From positions 85,894 through 149,893 of the forward strand of contig JAPLJF010000006.1 in NCBI GenBank assembly GCA_026388715.1: a stretch of DNA of 64,000 nucleotides, read 5' to 3'. Shown piece by piece: positions 1-7,740 of the stretch (its first letter is position 1; each line of letters begins with the position of its first letter). Source of the DNA: Deltaproteobacteria bacterium. GTDB taxonomy: Bacteria > Desulfobacterota > Desulfobulbia > Desulfobulbales > Desulfocapsaceae. The position numbers and the translations under genes are program-made. Below the pieces are notes generated by a model that worked only from the letters and a program-made list of their open reading frames with translations, was not told the origin of the DNA and searched no databases.

Positions 1-1
1 A

Positions 2-292
2 CTTGGTTGTTTCATCTCCTTTTCCGGCTGGCTGGCCACCGACGGCAAACTCCACCTCCGCTTTCTGGAAACCCCGCTTGCCAACCTGCTCCTGGAAACA
101 GACGCGCCAGCTCAACCCAACAGACAACTGCCCCCTGGCTCTCATGACCAAACAGTGATTTGCGACGAACCTGCCGCCATCACCCAACTTTACAAGTTGG
201 CAGCCACGATGCGGAAAATGCCCCTCGACGAATTCCGCCAGGAGATATGGAAAAATGGAGAGATTTTCACGGATACAATCATTCCTCGGTGA
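2..292 (+). CDS. TatD-family metal-dependent hydrolase, C-terminal part
   Basis: This open frame enters from the left edge and stops at 290-292. It contains LLLETDAPAQPN, which matches the conserved ETDAP segment near the C-terminus of TatD-type TIM-barrel hydrolases (the Asp is a metal ligand), followed by a helical tail. The N-terminal three quarters lie outside the window. TatD proteins act as metal-dependent nucleases or deoxynucleoside hydrolases; the true substrate cannot be told from this fragment. The last 38 bases overlap tcdA in another frame, so the two genes are translationally linked. A distant TatD relative rather than TatD itself is possible. Confidence 0.72.
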   Translation, partial: LGCFISFSGWLATDGKLHLRFLETPLANLLLETDAPAQPNRQLPPGSHDQTVICDEPAAITQLYKLAATMRKMPLDEFRQEIWKNGEIFTDTIIPR

Positions 293-1004
293 GGAACGAT
301 TCCAGATACTGCAGCAAAGTTTCATCACCATCGTCGGGGTCGGCGCGGTCGGCGGTCATGTCACCGAGGGGTTGGCCCGGGCCGGGATCGGCCGGCTGCG
401 CCTAGTTGACTTTGATACTATCCAGCCATCAGACATCAACCGCCAGATCATGGCACTCGACACCACACTCGGCCGCCCCAAAGTCGAGGTGGCCAGGGAA
501 CGGATTGCGGCCATCAACCCCCGATGCCAGGTGGAGGCCCTGCAACTGTTTGCCGGTGATGAAACCCTGGATCAGATCCTGACCCCGGCGCCCGACATCC
601 TGATCGATGCCATCGACTCCATGAACCCCAAGGTGCAACTGCTGACCGCGGCCCACACCCGCCGCATCCCCACTATCTCGTCGATGGGGGCGGCCCTGCG
701 CAGCGATCCCACCCAGATCCGGCTCGCCGATCTCATGGACACCAAAAACTGCCCCCTGGCCAAACGTCTGCGCCAGCGACTCAGGCGCGCCGGGATCGAA
801 CGGGGCATCTCCTGCGTCTTTTCCACGGAAGCCGTTACCTACCATTACCAGGAACCGGAAGAGCTGCCGCCGGACACGGACACGCCCTTTGGTGACCGGG
901 GACGGCAGCGGCGCAGCCTCGGCAGTCTGCCCACCCTGACCGGCATCTTCGGTCTCATCATCGCCAATGCCGTTATCCTCAGACTTACCGATCAGCATCT
1001 TTAA
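255..1004 (+). CDS. tcdA: tRNA threonylcarbamoyladenosine dehydratase TcdA (ThiF/MoeB fold)
   Basis: The 249-residue product has the E1-like adenylation fold. It starts with RFSRIQSFLGEE, the usual opening of TcdA, followed by the nucleotide loop GVGAVGGHVTEGLARAG (about residues 27-43), an acidic strand VDFD, the NRQ motif and a catalytic-type lysine in GRPKVE. A C-terminal hydrophobic helix fits membrane association. TcdA (CsdL) converts t6A37 of ANN-reading tRNAs to cyclic ct6A using ATP. AGGAG at 240-244 lies 10 bases before the ATG at 255, supporting that start inside the upstream TatD-like frame. A generic ThiF protein is the alternative, but length and N-terminus favour TcdA. Confidence 0.88.
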   Translation: MERFSRIQSFLGEERFQILQQSFITIVGVGAVGGHVTEGLARAGIGRLRLVDFDTIQPSDINRQIMALDTTLGRPKVEVARERIAAINPRCQVEALQLFAGDETLDQILTPAPDILIDAIDSMNPKVQLLTAAHTRRIPTISSMGAALRSDPTQIRLADLMDTKNCPLAKRLRQRLRRAGIERGISCVFSTEAVTYHYQEPEELPPDTDTPFGDRGRQRRSLGSLPTLTGIFGLIIANAVILRLTDQHL

Positions 1005-1039
1005 CACGATATACCGGCTGTCCCCTCCAGCTATTTTTC

Positions 1040-1104
1040 TTGACACTCAAATTGAAACAGCGTATTCACGCCGTATGACGTTATTTAAATTTGTAATATT
1101 TCTA
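1040..1104 (+). promoter_or_regulatory. Promoter/NikR-like operator cassette, copy 1
   Basis: TTGACA at 1040-1045 is followed after 17 bases by TATTCA at 1063-1068, a plausible sigma-70 promoter. A palindrome GTATGAC-N13-GTAATAT at 1073-1099 covers the expected transcription start. The half-sites and 13-base spacing resemble NikR boxes known from nickel transport genes. The whole 65-base unit is repeated immediately downstream. No nikR gene lies in the window. Confidence 0.62.
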
Positions 1105-1169
1105 TTGACACTCAAACTCAAATAACGTACTCAGAAAGTATGACATTATCTTAATTTGTAATACTTAAA
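1105..1169 (+). promoter_or_regulatory. Promoter/NikR-like operator cassette, copy 2
   Basis: This is a diverged tandem copy of the preceding 65-base unit: TTGACA at 1105-1110, TACTCA 17 bases later at 1128-1133, then GTATGAC-N13-GTAATAC at 1138-1164. The two palindromes are 65 bases apart, close to six helical turns. It lies 25 bases before the transporter start codon and its AGGAGG ribosome binding site. Confidence 0.62.
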
Positions 1170-1194
1170 ATGCACAATTCAGGAGGCACCTACT

Positions 1195-2256
1195 ATGCAT
1201 ATGGCTGACGCTCTTTTATCGCCTGCGGTGGGAATAACAATGTGGGGTGTGACAGCGGGGACGATTGCCTATTGTTCCACAAAGATCAAAAAGGATCTGG
1301 ATGATCGTAAGATCCCGCTGATGGGGGTGCTGGGCGCCTTTATCTTTGCCGCCCAGATGATCAACTTCACCATTCCCGCCACCGGATCCAGCGGCCATAT
1401 CGGTGGTGGACTCCTGCTGGCGATCCTGCTCGGACCGCATGCGGCCTTCCTGACGATAGCGTCGGTTCTGGTAATCCAGGCCCTGTTCTTTGCCGATGGC
1501 GGAATCCTGGCCCTTGGCTGCAATATCTTCAATATGGGGATATTCCCCGCTTTTATCGCGTACCCCCTTATCTACAAGAAAATAATCGGCCACCAGCCGT
1601 CACCGACGAGGCTGTCAATCGCCTCGATTATCGGGGTTATCGTCGCGCTCCAGCTCGGGGCCTTCTCCGTGGTTCTCGAAACAGTCGCCTCAGGCATCTC
1701 TGCTCTGCCTTTCACCACCTTTGTTATCCTCATGCAGCCGATCCACCTTGCCATCGGGTTTGTCGAGGGACTCGTCACCGCGACAGTAGTCTCTTTCGTC
1801 TATACGGCACGACCGGAGATACCGCAAAGCGCCATGGAGACCCGGCCTCTTGGCAATATCTCCGTGCGCAATATCGTCCTGGCCTTTCTCACGCTAACCT
1901 TCTTAACAGGGGGCGTCCTCTCCTGGTATGCCTCGGAAAATCCGGATGGCCTGGAATGGTCGATTGCCAAAGTCACAGGCGCTGGCGAGGTGACCGGGAC
2001 AGAACAATCCCTGCATCATGTCCTGGCAGCCATCCAGGGGAAAACCGCCTTTCTTGCCAATTATTCCTTTCCATCAAAACAGGGTGAGAAGGCGGCAACC
2101 GAAGTAGCCACGGCCGGCAAGGAAGGGCAGGATACCAGTGGGCGACTTGGCACCAGTGTATCAGGAGGCGTCGGTTCCCTGCTTACCCTTACCATGGTCG
2201 TCCTCATCGGCTTCTTCCTGAGAAGAAAAAAATCCTGTAAAGGGGCTGAAGGCTGA
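1195..2256 (+). CDS. nikMN: Nickel/cobalt ECF transporter, fused M-N (CbiM + PDGLE) subunit
   Basis: The substrate-binding membrane subunit of an energy-coupling-factor transporter. The N-terminus MHMADALLSP is diagnostic, because in CbiM/NikM the N-terminal Met-His stretch itself coordinates the metal; this fixes the start at 1195, behind AGGAGG at about 1181-1186. About seven hydrophobic helices follow, with the conserved GHIGGG and GCNIFNMG segments. Around residues 249-254 is PDGLEWS, the hallmark of the CbiN/NikN-like PDGLE domain, and a final helix ends in a basic tail, so M and N are fused. The NikR-like operators upstream favour nickel over cobalt. It forms an operon with the T and ATPase genes downstream. 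Confidence 0.87.
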   Translation: MHMADALLSPAVGITMWGVTAGTIAYCSTKIKKDLDDRKIPLMGVLGAFIFAAQMINFTIPATGSSGHIGGGLLLAILLGPHAAFLTIASVLVIQALFFADGGILALGCNIFNMGIFPAFIAYPLIYKKIIGHQPSPTRLSIASIIGVIVALQLGAFSVVLETVASGISALPFTTFVILMQPIHLAIGFVEGLVTATVVSFVYTARPEIPQSAMETRPLGNISVRNIVLAFLTLTFLTGGVLSWYASENPDGLEWSIAKVTGAGEVTGTEQSLHHVLAAIQGKTAFLANYSFPSKQGEKAATEVATAGKEGQDTSGRLGTSVSGGVGSLLTLTMVVLIGFFLRRKKSCKGAEG

Positions 2257-2366
2257 AGATTTTCAGGGACAATCATCATATCAAATAGTTGGGGCAAGTT
2301 GTCAGCACCTCTCTGTTATCACAGATTCTGCTGACACAGCCTGTTCAGGGAACACCGGAGCAACTA

Positions 2367-3164
2367 ATGAAATTTCCACATGGTTCTACAGTATCACACA
2401 GCATCCACCCTCTGTCGGTGTATGTCCTCTTCTGCAGCATCCTCTCCTGTCCAGCTGCTGCTTTTGCCGCCCACCCGCTGATTACCGACGACGCGGGCAC
2501 CATAGGCGGCGGCAAGGCCCAACTGGAAATGAACGGCGAGTATGAACATGAAAAGGAAGATGGGGTTACCACAGAAACAACGCAGGGAGCCGCAAGCCTC
2601 TCCTATGGGCTGAACGAATCAATGGATCTTATTGTCGGCCTCCCCTATCAACATATCAGGACCACGGATGACACAACCATCATGACCGATAATGGCTTCT
2701 CCGATACCTCCATCGAGATGAAATGGCGGTTCTATGAGCATGACGACTTGAGCCTTGCCATCAAACCAGGAATCACCCTGCCCACCGGGGACGACGAAAC
2801 GGAATTCGGCGCAGGAAAGGTGTCCTACCGCCTCTTTTCCATTATCTCCAAGGAAATGAATCCGTGGGCCTTCCATCTCAACCTCGGCTATATCAGAAAT
2901 GAAAACACCCTGAATGAAGAGAAGGACATCTGGCATGCATCCATCGCTTCCACTTTTGCCATGACTGATAATCTCAAGGCGGTTGCCAACCTCGGCGTTG
3001 AAAGCAACACAGACGAACTTGCCGGCAACGACCCCGCATTCTTCCTGGCAGGCATGATCTACGCCCTGTCAGAGGAGCTTGATCTCGATTGCGGAATCAA
3101 ATACGGGCTTAATGGTGCCGAGACCGACTACACTGCGCTTGCAGGGGTCACTTGGAGATTTTAG
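2367..3164 (+). CDS. Outer membrane beta-barrel protein, MetA-pathway (phenol degradation) type
   Basis: A signal peptide with cleavage near AFA-AHPL precedes a mature part made of alternating short strands ending in a terminal Phe (GVTWRF), typical of outer membrane barrels. The opening HPLITDDAGTIGGGKAQLE and the LPYQHI region match the transporter-like family annotated as MetA pathway of phenol degradation (PF13557). I chose ATG 2367, preceded by CGGAG, over the longer frame from 2289 because it starts directly at the signal peptide. It sits between the M-N and T subunits of the metal transporter, so it may be an outer membrane route for nickel; that is inference from position. The stop codon lies within a repeat element. 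Confidence 0.72.
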   Translation: MKFPHGSTVSHSIHPLSVYVLFCSILSCPAAAFAAHPLITDDAGTIGGGKAQLEMNGEYEHEKEDGVTTETTQGAASLSYGLNESMDLIVGLPYQHIRTTDDTTIMTDNGFSDTSIEMKWRFYEHDDLSLAIKPGITLPTGDDETEFGAGKVSYRLFSIISKEMNPWAFHLNLGYIRNENTLNEEKDIWHASIASTFAMTDNLKAVANLGVESNTDELAGNDPAFFLAGMIYALSEELDLDCGIKYGLNGAETDYTALAGVTWRF

Positions 3165-3219
3165 GTGCCGTTATGAAATGAGCAATGCTTTTTTGCTTAT
3201 TTTACTACGGCACCTTATG
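3162..3219. repeat. Hairpin repeat element, copy 1 (at the end of the barrel gene)
   Basis: Arms 3163-3179 and 3199-3215 form a near-perfect 17-base inverted repeat with AGGTGCCG facing CGGCACCT around a T-rich loop. The element begins on the stop codon of the preceding gene. A second copy lies at 37873-37933; the two differ by a compensatory pair (T:A here, G:C there), which indicates selection on the folded form. Confidence 0.7.
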
Positions 3220-3294
3220 CCACTTCAAAGAAACAGCCAATCTTTTCCGGCTGTTTCTGAATGGCTTGAGGTCAACTTTCCACTTGCGCTTCCG

Positions 3295-3322
3295 CCTTCA
3301 ACCTTCAACCTTCAACCTAAAC
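3295..3322. repeat. Tandem CCTTCAA heptamer repeat
   Basis: Three exact CCTTCAA units at 3295-3315 are followed by CCTAAAC. Related GGCTGAAG/CTTCAGCC heptamers occur near 2240, 12983-13108 and 13923-13980, always between genes. Function unknown. Confidence 0.6.
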
Positions 3323-3348
3323 CCCTCTCTTCTGAATAAAGGAAAGGA

Positions 3349-4161
3349 ATGCGCTCCATTGATGGTACTGTACTTGATCTAAAACGCCTTGATCTCCTGG
3401 CAACAGGTGATTCAATAATCCATCGCCTTGATGCAAGGGCCAAGGTTGTCACCACCCTGTTTTTTATTATTATGGTGGTTTCTTATAATCGATATGCCTT
3501 GGCAGAGTTGACCCCTTTTCTGTTTTTCCCGGTCATCACCCTGGCCCTCAGCAACCTGCCGATCAGCTATATCCTTAAAAAAATAGCGACAATCCTGCCG
3601 CTTGCCCTTTTCGTGGGCTTGTTCAATCCCCTGTTTGATCGAGAAATCCAGGTGATACTCGGCCCTGTCGCCATCTCAGGGGGATGGATTTCTCTTGTTT
3701 CCATCATGGGCAGAAGCGCCCTGACCGTTGGCAGCGCCATTATCCTGATCGCCACGACCGGATTCATCTCTGTCTGTCACGCCCTCAATCGCCTGGGCAT
3801 GCCCAGGGTCTTTACCATCCAGCTCCTTTTCCTCTACCGGTATATCTTTGTGCTCACCGAAGAGGCCGCCCGCACCACACGGGCCAGGGAGCTCAGGGCC
3901 TGCGGCAAAAAAGGTTTGGGCTTCAGCAGCTTCGGCCCCCTGATCGGTCATCTCCTGATCAGGACCTGGGCCCGGGCCGAGCGTATCCATATGGCCATGG
4001 TGGTGCGTGGGTTTTCCGGAGAATTTCACTCCCGGCAGATAAACAGATTCGGCTGCAATGAGTATCTCTATGTCATCGGCTGGTCCCTGGTTTTTATCAT
4101 TCTACGCACCGAGGATGTAACCGGGATACTCGGCGCTGCTTTTACAGGATTATTTTCATGA
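3349..4161 (+). CDS. cbiQ: ECF transporter T subunit, CbiQ/NikQ
   Basis: Transmembrane coupling subunit of the metal ECF transporter. It has the N-terminal HRLDARAKVVTTL segment of CbiQ, four to five hydrophobic helices, and the cytoplasmic EcfT coupling helices with Ala-Arg-(Gly/Glu) motifs (RARELRACG at about residues 180-188 and the MVVRGFSGEF segment), which dock into the ATPase grooves. Length 270 is usual. AAGGA lies just before the ATG at 3349. Its stop overlaps the ATPase start by four bases (ATGA), so the two are translationally coupled. Confidence 0.9.
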   Translation: MRSIDGTVLDLKRLDLLATGDSIIHRLDARAKVVTTLFFIIMVVSYNRYALAELTPFLFFPVITLALSNLPISYILKKIATILPLALFVGLFNPLFDREIQVILGPVAISGGWISLVSIMGRSALTVGSAIILIATTGFISVCHALNRLGMPRVFTIQLLFLYRYIFVLTEEAARTTRARELRACGKKGLGFSSFGPLIGHLLIRTWARAERIHMAMVVRGFSGEFHSRQINRFGCNEYLYVIGWSLVFIILRTEDVTGILGAAFTGLFS

Positions 4162-4922
4162 GTCATCATATTGTTGAGGTGAAAGGCCTCAAGCATGTCT
4201 ATGCCGATAGCACCGTTGCCCTGGATGATCTGTCTTTTACCATTCATCACGGGGAATCAGTGGCGATTATCGGCGCCAACGGTGCCGGCAAATCAACGCT
4301 CCTGCTGCACCTCAATGGCTATCTGGCCCCAACTGTCGGGGAGGTAAGGATCGGTGGCTTCCCGCTAACCCAGGCGACCCTGCCGGAGATCAGACGGACC
4401 GTGGGGATGGTGTTCCAGGATCCGGATGACCAGCTCTTCATGCCCACTGTTTATGAGGACGTCGCCTTCGGTCCCTGCAACCTCGGACTTCCGGAAGAGG
4501 AGGTGCGACAACGGGTAAATGAGGCCCTGGGAAAAGTAGGGGCCAGACACCTCGCCCAAAAACCGCCCTATCATCTTTCCGGCGGCGAGAAGAAACGGGT
4601 GGCCATTGCCACTGTGCTGTCGATGTCACCGGATATCCTGGTCATGGATGAACCGACAAACGGTCTCGATCCGTTTTCGCGGCGCCAGCTGATCCGTTTA
4701 CTCAAAGACTTTCAACATACCCGGATTTTTACCAGTCATGATCTTGACATGGTCATCGAACTGTGCGAACGCACGATTGTTCTTCATCAGGGAGAGGTCA
4801 AGGCGGACGGACCAACGGTTGAAATATTCAATAATGAACAACTGCTGGCGGAATGCCGGCTGGAAAAACCGCTGTCGATGCAAGGATGCCCCATCTGTGG
4901 CGCCTCAAGCAAAAGATTGTAA
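4158..4922 (+). CDS. cbiO: ECF transporter ATPase, CbiO/NikO
   Basis: ABC ATPase that powers the metal uptake system. Visible motifs in order are Walker A GANGAGKST (about residues 38-46), Q-loop VFQDPDDQ, signature LSGGEKKR, Walker B DILVMDEPTNGLDP and the switch His in TSHD. The FQDPDDQLF stretch is typical of CbiO/EcfA ATPases. It starts inside the stop of cbiQ. The C-terminus carries an unusual cysteine pair, CPIC, in a short tail after the ABC fold; it could bind metal, but that is a guess. It is the last gene of the operon; the next gene has its own promoter. Confidence 0.92.
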   Translation: MSHHIVEVKGLKHVYADSTVALDDLSFTIHHGESVAIIGANGAGKSTLLLHLNGYLAPTVGEVRIGGFPLTQATLPEIRRTVGMVFQDPDDQLFMPTVYEDVAFGPCNLGLPEEEVRQRVNEALGKVGARHLAQKPPYHLSGGEKKRVAIATVLSMSPDILVMDEPTNGLDPFSRRQLIRLLKDFQHTRIFTSHDLDMVIELCERTIVLHQGEVKADGPTVEIFNNEQLLAECRLEKPLSMQGCPICGASSKRL

Positions 4923-4929
4923 AATACAC

Positions 4930-4958
4930 TTGACAGACAAGTCTGTCTGGTTTATATT
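4930..4958 (+). promoter_or_regulatory. tetR promoter with overlapping palindromic operator
   Basis: TTGACA (4930-4935), a 17-base spacer and TATATT (4953-4958) form a near-consensus promoter. A perfect palindrome GACAGAC-aa-GTCTGTC at 4932-4947 overlaps the -35 box. Transcription would start at or next to the ATG at 4965, so the tetR mRNA may be leaderless. Confidence 0.75.
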
Positions 4959-4964
4959 CATGCC

Positions 4965-5546
4965 ATGTCTGAAATCGAAAAAAATCCCCGGCAGCGCATC
5001 ATTGAAACCGCCCTGCGCCTCTTTTACCAGCAGGGATTTCGCGCCACCGGCATCAACCAGATCATTGCCGAATCCAACGTTGCCAAGGCGACCTTTTACA
5101 ATCATTTTCCTTCCAAGGAACAACTCTGTGTCGCTTATCTCCAGGCTCGGCATACCATCTGGATGGACTGGCTCAAGAAAAGCGTCGACAGCCGACCAAC
5201 CCCATTGGCTCGTCTTTTAGGGATATTTGACTTTATCCGGGACTGGATGAGCAATTGTGATTTCCGGGGATGCGCCTTTTTAAACATCGCCTCAGAGATC
5301 CCCTGTCTGGACTCGGATATCCGCAACGAGGTTGTCCGGCACAAGGATTCTCTTAAAGGGTATATCAGCCGTCTACTGGCCGAGGTTGAGGATTCCGGCA
5401 CCACCCCGCTGGACACTGATCGGCAGCAGATCGTCGATATGCTCTATGTCCTGGTGGAAGGCGCTATTGTCGCCAGTCAAAACTACGGTCAGATTTGGCC
5501 CATTGATGCCGCCCGTCAGGCCGCAGATCGCCTGGTTAAACACTGA
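4965..5546 (+). CDS. TetR-family transcriptional repressor
   Basis: A 193-residue regulator with the TetR N-terminal helix-turn-helix: RIIETALRLFYQQGF, then TGINQIIAESNVAKATFYNHF, the usual recognition helix with the tyrosine-aspartate/asparagine-histidine-phenylalanine end. The remainder is an all-helical ligand domain. The first ATG (4965) has no Shine-Dalgarno sequence and coincides with the predicted transcription start. Its own promoter and the region before the next gene carry the same GACAGAC-N2-GTCTGTC palindrome, so it very likely represses itself and the DJ-1-like gene. The ligand is unknown. Confidence 0.9.
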   Translation: MSEIEKNPRQRIIETALRLFYQQGFRATGINQIIAESNVAKATFYNHFPSKEQLCVAYLQARHTIWMDWLKKSVDSRPTPLARLLGIFDFIRDWMSNCDFRGCAFLNIASEIPCLDSDIRNEVVRHKDSLKGYISRLLAEVEDSGTTPLDTDRQQIVDMLYVLVEGAIVASQNYGQIWPIDAARQAADRLVKH

Positions 5547-5566
5547 TATTTTTTTGACCGCCACAG

Positions 5567-5582
5567 GACAGACCTGTCTGTC
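5567..5582. promoter_or_regulatory. TetR operator 2
   Basis: Perfect palindrome GACAGAC-ct-GTCTGTC, identical in both half-sites to the operator in the tetR promoter. It lies between tetR and the DJ-1-like gene. Confidence 0.75.
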
Positions 5583-5650
5583 TTTAAGCCGTCACGCAAG
5601 GTAAATATTCTGCAACCATGCAGCAAAATTTGCTGCTCTTTCACTCAACC

Positions 5651-5670
5651 AAGACAGACCTTTCTGTCTT
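5651..5670. promoter_or_regulatory. TetR operator 3
   Basis: AAGACAGAC-ct-TTCTGTCTT, a third copy of the palindrome with one changed base in the right half but longer outer arms. It lies 26 bases before the start codon of the DJ-1-like gene, 84 bases from operator 2 (eight helical turns), allowing loop formation. Confidence 0.72.
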
Positions 5671-5695
5671 GGTAATTTCAAAAAAGGAGTCTATC

Positions 5696-6331
5696 ATGAA
5701 AAAACGTTTAGGAATCTACATCTTTGACGGAGCTGAGGTTATCGACTGGGCAGGCCCTACCGGGGTATTTGCCGTGGCCCGCCGCATGGACCCGGAGCTT
5801 GAGACCTTCCTGGTCGGCGATTCGTTGCAGCCAGCCGTAGCAACGGGCAGCCTGCGGGTAACACCAAAGTACGAACTGGACCATAATCCAGCCATGGACG
5901 CCTTTCTTATCCCCGGCGGCATTGGCACCCGGGCTGAGATGCACAACACAAGGCTGCTTTCATTTGTCAAAAATCTGCCCGAATCAATGCTGTTGGTCAG
6001 CGTCTGCACTGGCTCCTGGATCTATGGTGCCGCAGGACTGCTTGACAATATCGCCGCTACCAACCGCAAAAACGGCGACCCGAACGAACCCATGGTGCCA
6101 ATAGACCGACTGGCCCTGATTGCCCCCAAGTGCAGGATCGACAAGCATCGGGTGGTGGACAGCGGCCGTATAATCACCGGCGGGGGCATCACCTCGGGAA
6201 TCGAGGTCGGCTTTCACCTTCTCAGACGTTTCGGCTACACCCCGGAATTTGTTGATAAGGTTGCCTATATCATGGAATATGAAAAGCAATGGGAGCTTAT
6301 GAAAGACGATATTTTCTTCGCCTCTGTCTGA
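5696..6331 (+). CDS. DJ-1/PfpI family protein, isonitrile hydratase-like
   Basis: A DJ-1/PfpI-fold protein of 211 residues. The opening YIFDGAEVIDWAGPTGVF with an acidic residue in place, the nucleophile elbow SVCTGSWIYGAAGLL (cysteine about residue 105) and GGGITSGIEVGF resemble the isonitrile hydratase (InhA) branch. ATG 5696 is chosen because AGGAG at 5685-5689 sits just before it; a longer frame from 5618 has no support. The catalytic cysteine is present. The substrate may be the ligand, or related to the ligand, of the adjacent TetR repressor, whose operators control it; that link is inference. A strong terminator follows. Confidence 0.82.
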   Translation: MKKRLGIYIFDGAEVIDWAGPTGVFAVARRMDPELETFLVGDSLQPAVATGSLRVTPKYELDHNPAMDAFLIPGGIGTRAEMHNTRLLSFVKNLPESMLLVSVCTGSWIYGAAGLLDNIAATNRKNGDPNEPMVPIDRLALIAPKCRIDKHRVVDSGRIITGGGITSGIEVGFHLLRRFGYTPEFVDKVAYIMEYEKQWELMKDDIFFASV

Positions 6332-6366
6332 ACAGGCAAAACTGACCAAGAAATCAAGAGATACCC

Positions 6367-6409
6367 ATGGTTCCTTTGGCGGCGCATCCCCGCCAAAGGA
6401 ACCATTTTA
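6367..6409 (+). terminator. Rho-independent terminator after the DJ-1-like gene
   Basis: Perfect 16-base stem (6367-6382 with 6390-6405), seven-base loop and a following T-rich stretch. It closes the TetR/DJ-1 unit. Confidence 0.85.
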
Positions 6410-6732
6410 CCGAGGTACGTTATCGCCTTGCTTGGTTTATGTCTACACCACTGTGTTCTTAACACTCGCAATAGCCTACCCGCTTTTTTTATACTCTCAT
6501 GCGTCCCTTTCATTCTCCTTTCCGCCTCCTCTTCCGTAATTTATTCGCACTCCGCAATTAAAATTTTATTTCCCGCTGATGATGCGCTACAATAAAAGTA
6601 TAGCCTGGGAATGATCCTTGAATCCATAGGCCGTCATTCAAAAATTACTGTAACAATCGAAAGAGGCTCAAGAAACACGTTATTTCGTAACGGCTTGTAT
6701 GTGTTATCTGGCGGACGCAAGAAGAGGTCACT
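6410..6732. other. Intergenic region without recognisable gene
   Basis: About 320 bases with no convincing open frame. A GCTACAAT motif at about 6589-6596 could be a -10 box for nifM; the same octamer occurs twice at 34001 and 34030. A small hairpin lies around 6680-6715. No RNA gene is recognised. Confidence 0.4.
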
Positions 6733-7689
6733 ATGCAATTCATACTCTCCAAGCAGATTGAACCGACTCTGGCCTTTCATCTCATGAAGTTTGCTTTTCA
6801 GGCTTTTGAGAAAGAGGTTATTGAACTTACCCCAGAAGAATATGCGGAGGCATATCAACAGGCCTACCATCAGATAACCCTGCATGAACAGATCCTCCTG
6901 TCTGAGGCGGCCTGTGGGGTTGTAATTCCTGATAAACTGATTCAAACCATCTTTCGCTCAATCCAGACAGAGCATGGAGGTGAAGAAAATTTTTTCCTCC
7001 ACCTCCAAAAAAACAACCTGCGACCAGATGAATTCTTCACCGTCCTGGGTAATGACCTGAAGGTAGAGACTATTTTAGCCAGAGTTGCCTATTATGCCCC
7101 ACCCGTAAGCCATCAAGAAATACAAGACTATTACAATAGCCATCAAGGATCATTTTTTTTCCCAGAACAACGCAGTGCCCGTCATATCCTCATCAGTACC
7201 GAGAACAGATACTCGCATCTGCCGAAAGATGCGCTGCTGTACCGCACAATGCGCATTCACTCCCGCCTGCAAAACAAGCAGAAGGGCATGGACGATCAGG
7301 CAAGCGAACCGGAAGCGAGACTCCGCGTGCCGCTCCCGCCAAAAATAGTAGAAGAGCGGCCCCAGAGCTTTATCCGGGAGGCCCAACTTCATTCTGACTG
7401 TACAACCGCGAGCGATGGCGGCGATCTAGGCCGAATCAGCCCCGGTGAGCTCTGTCCCACCCTCGATCATGCCCTTTTTCAACTTGCCGCAGGAGAGATC
7501 AGTCCAATCATCCAGACAACACAAGGTTTTCATATCCTCTTCTGTGAGGCGATCCACCCCGGACAACGCTTAAACTTTCAGGAGGCCGCGCCCCAGATTC
7601 ACCAGATCCTGACCAGAGAAGCAAGGATCGATGCGTGCCGGATCTGGCTCAGATCTTTATTCCCTATCAATACCCATAACCTCAAATAG
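6733..7689 (+). CDS. nifM: NifM-like parvulin peptidyl-prolyl isomerase with an in-frame insertion
   Basis: The N-terminal helical part (residues 1-115) is followed by a parvulin domain: SARHILISTENRY, then HSDCTTASDGGDLG, LDHALFQLAAGEISPIIQTTQGFHIL and CEAIHPG. HS(D/E)C with the following glycines is characteristic of NifM, which helps mature nitrogenase iron protein. No nif gene is near, so it may serve another client. Between RLQNK and SFIREAQLHSDC, where family members have a short loop, about 26 extra residues (GMDDQ...VEERP) are encoded by a repeat at 7284-7361 that also occurs in the LysR gene at 8943-9020. AGAGG precedes the ATG. Confidence 0.75.
   Translation: MQFILSKQIEPTLAFHLMKFAFQAFEKEVIELTPEEYAEAYQQAYHQITLHEQILLSEAACGVVIPDKLIQTIFRSIQTEHGGEENFFLHLQKNNLRPDEFFTVLGNDLKVETILARVAYYAPPVSHQEIQDYYNSHQGSFFFPEQRSARHILISTENRYSHLPKDALLYRTMRIHSRLQNKQKGMDDQASEPEARLRVPLPPKIVEERPQSFIREAQLHSDCTTASDGGDLGRISPGELCPTLDHALFQLAAGEISPIIQTTQGFHILFCEAIHPGQRLNFQEAAPQIHQILTREARIDACRIWLRSLFPINTHNLK
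7284..7361 (+). repeat. In-frame mobile mini-element, family A, in nifM
   Basis: This 78-base segment aligns without gaps to the reverse complement of 8943-9020 in the LysR gene; I count 59 of 78 matching bases. The flanking nifM and LysR sequences are unrelated, so the shared part is a dispersed element. It has no stop codon in the nifM frame and adds about 26 residues to a loop of the parvulin domain. Confidence 0.85.
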
Positions 7690-7740
7690 AGAGTCCAGCC
7701 CAGGCTCAAACCCGCTGAACCAGCGCCAAACGCCATCACC

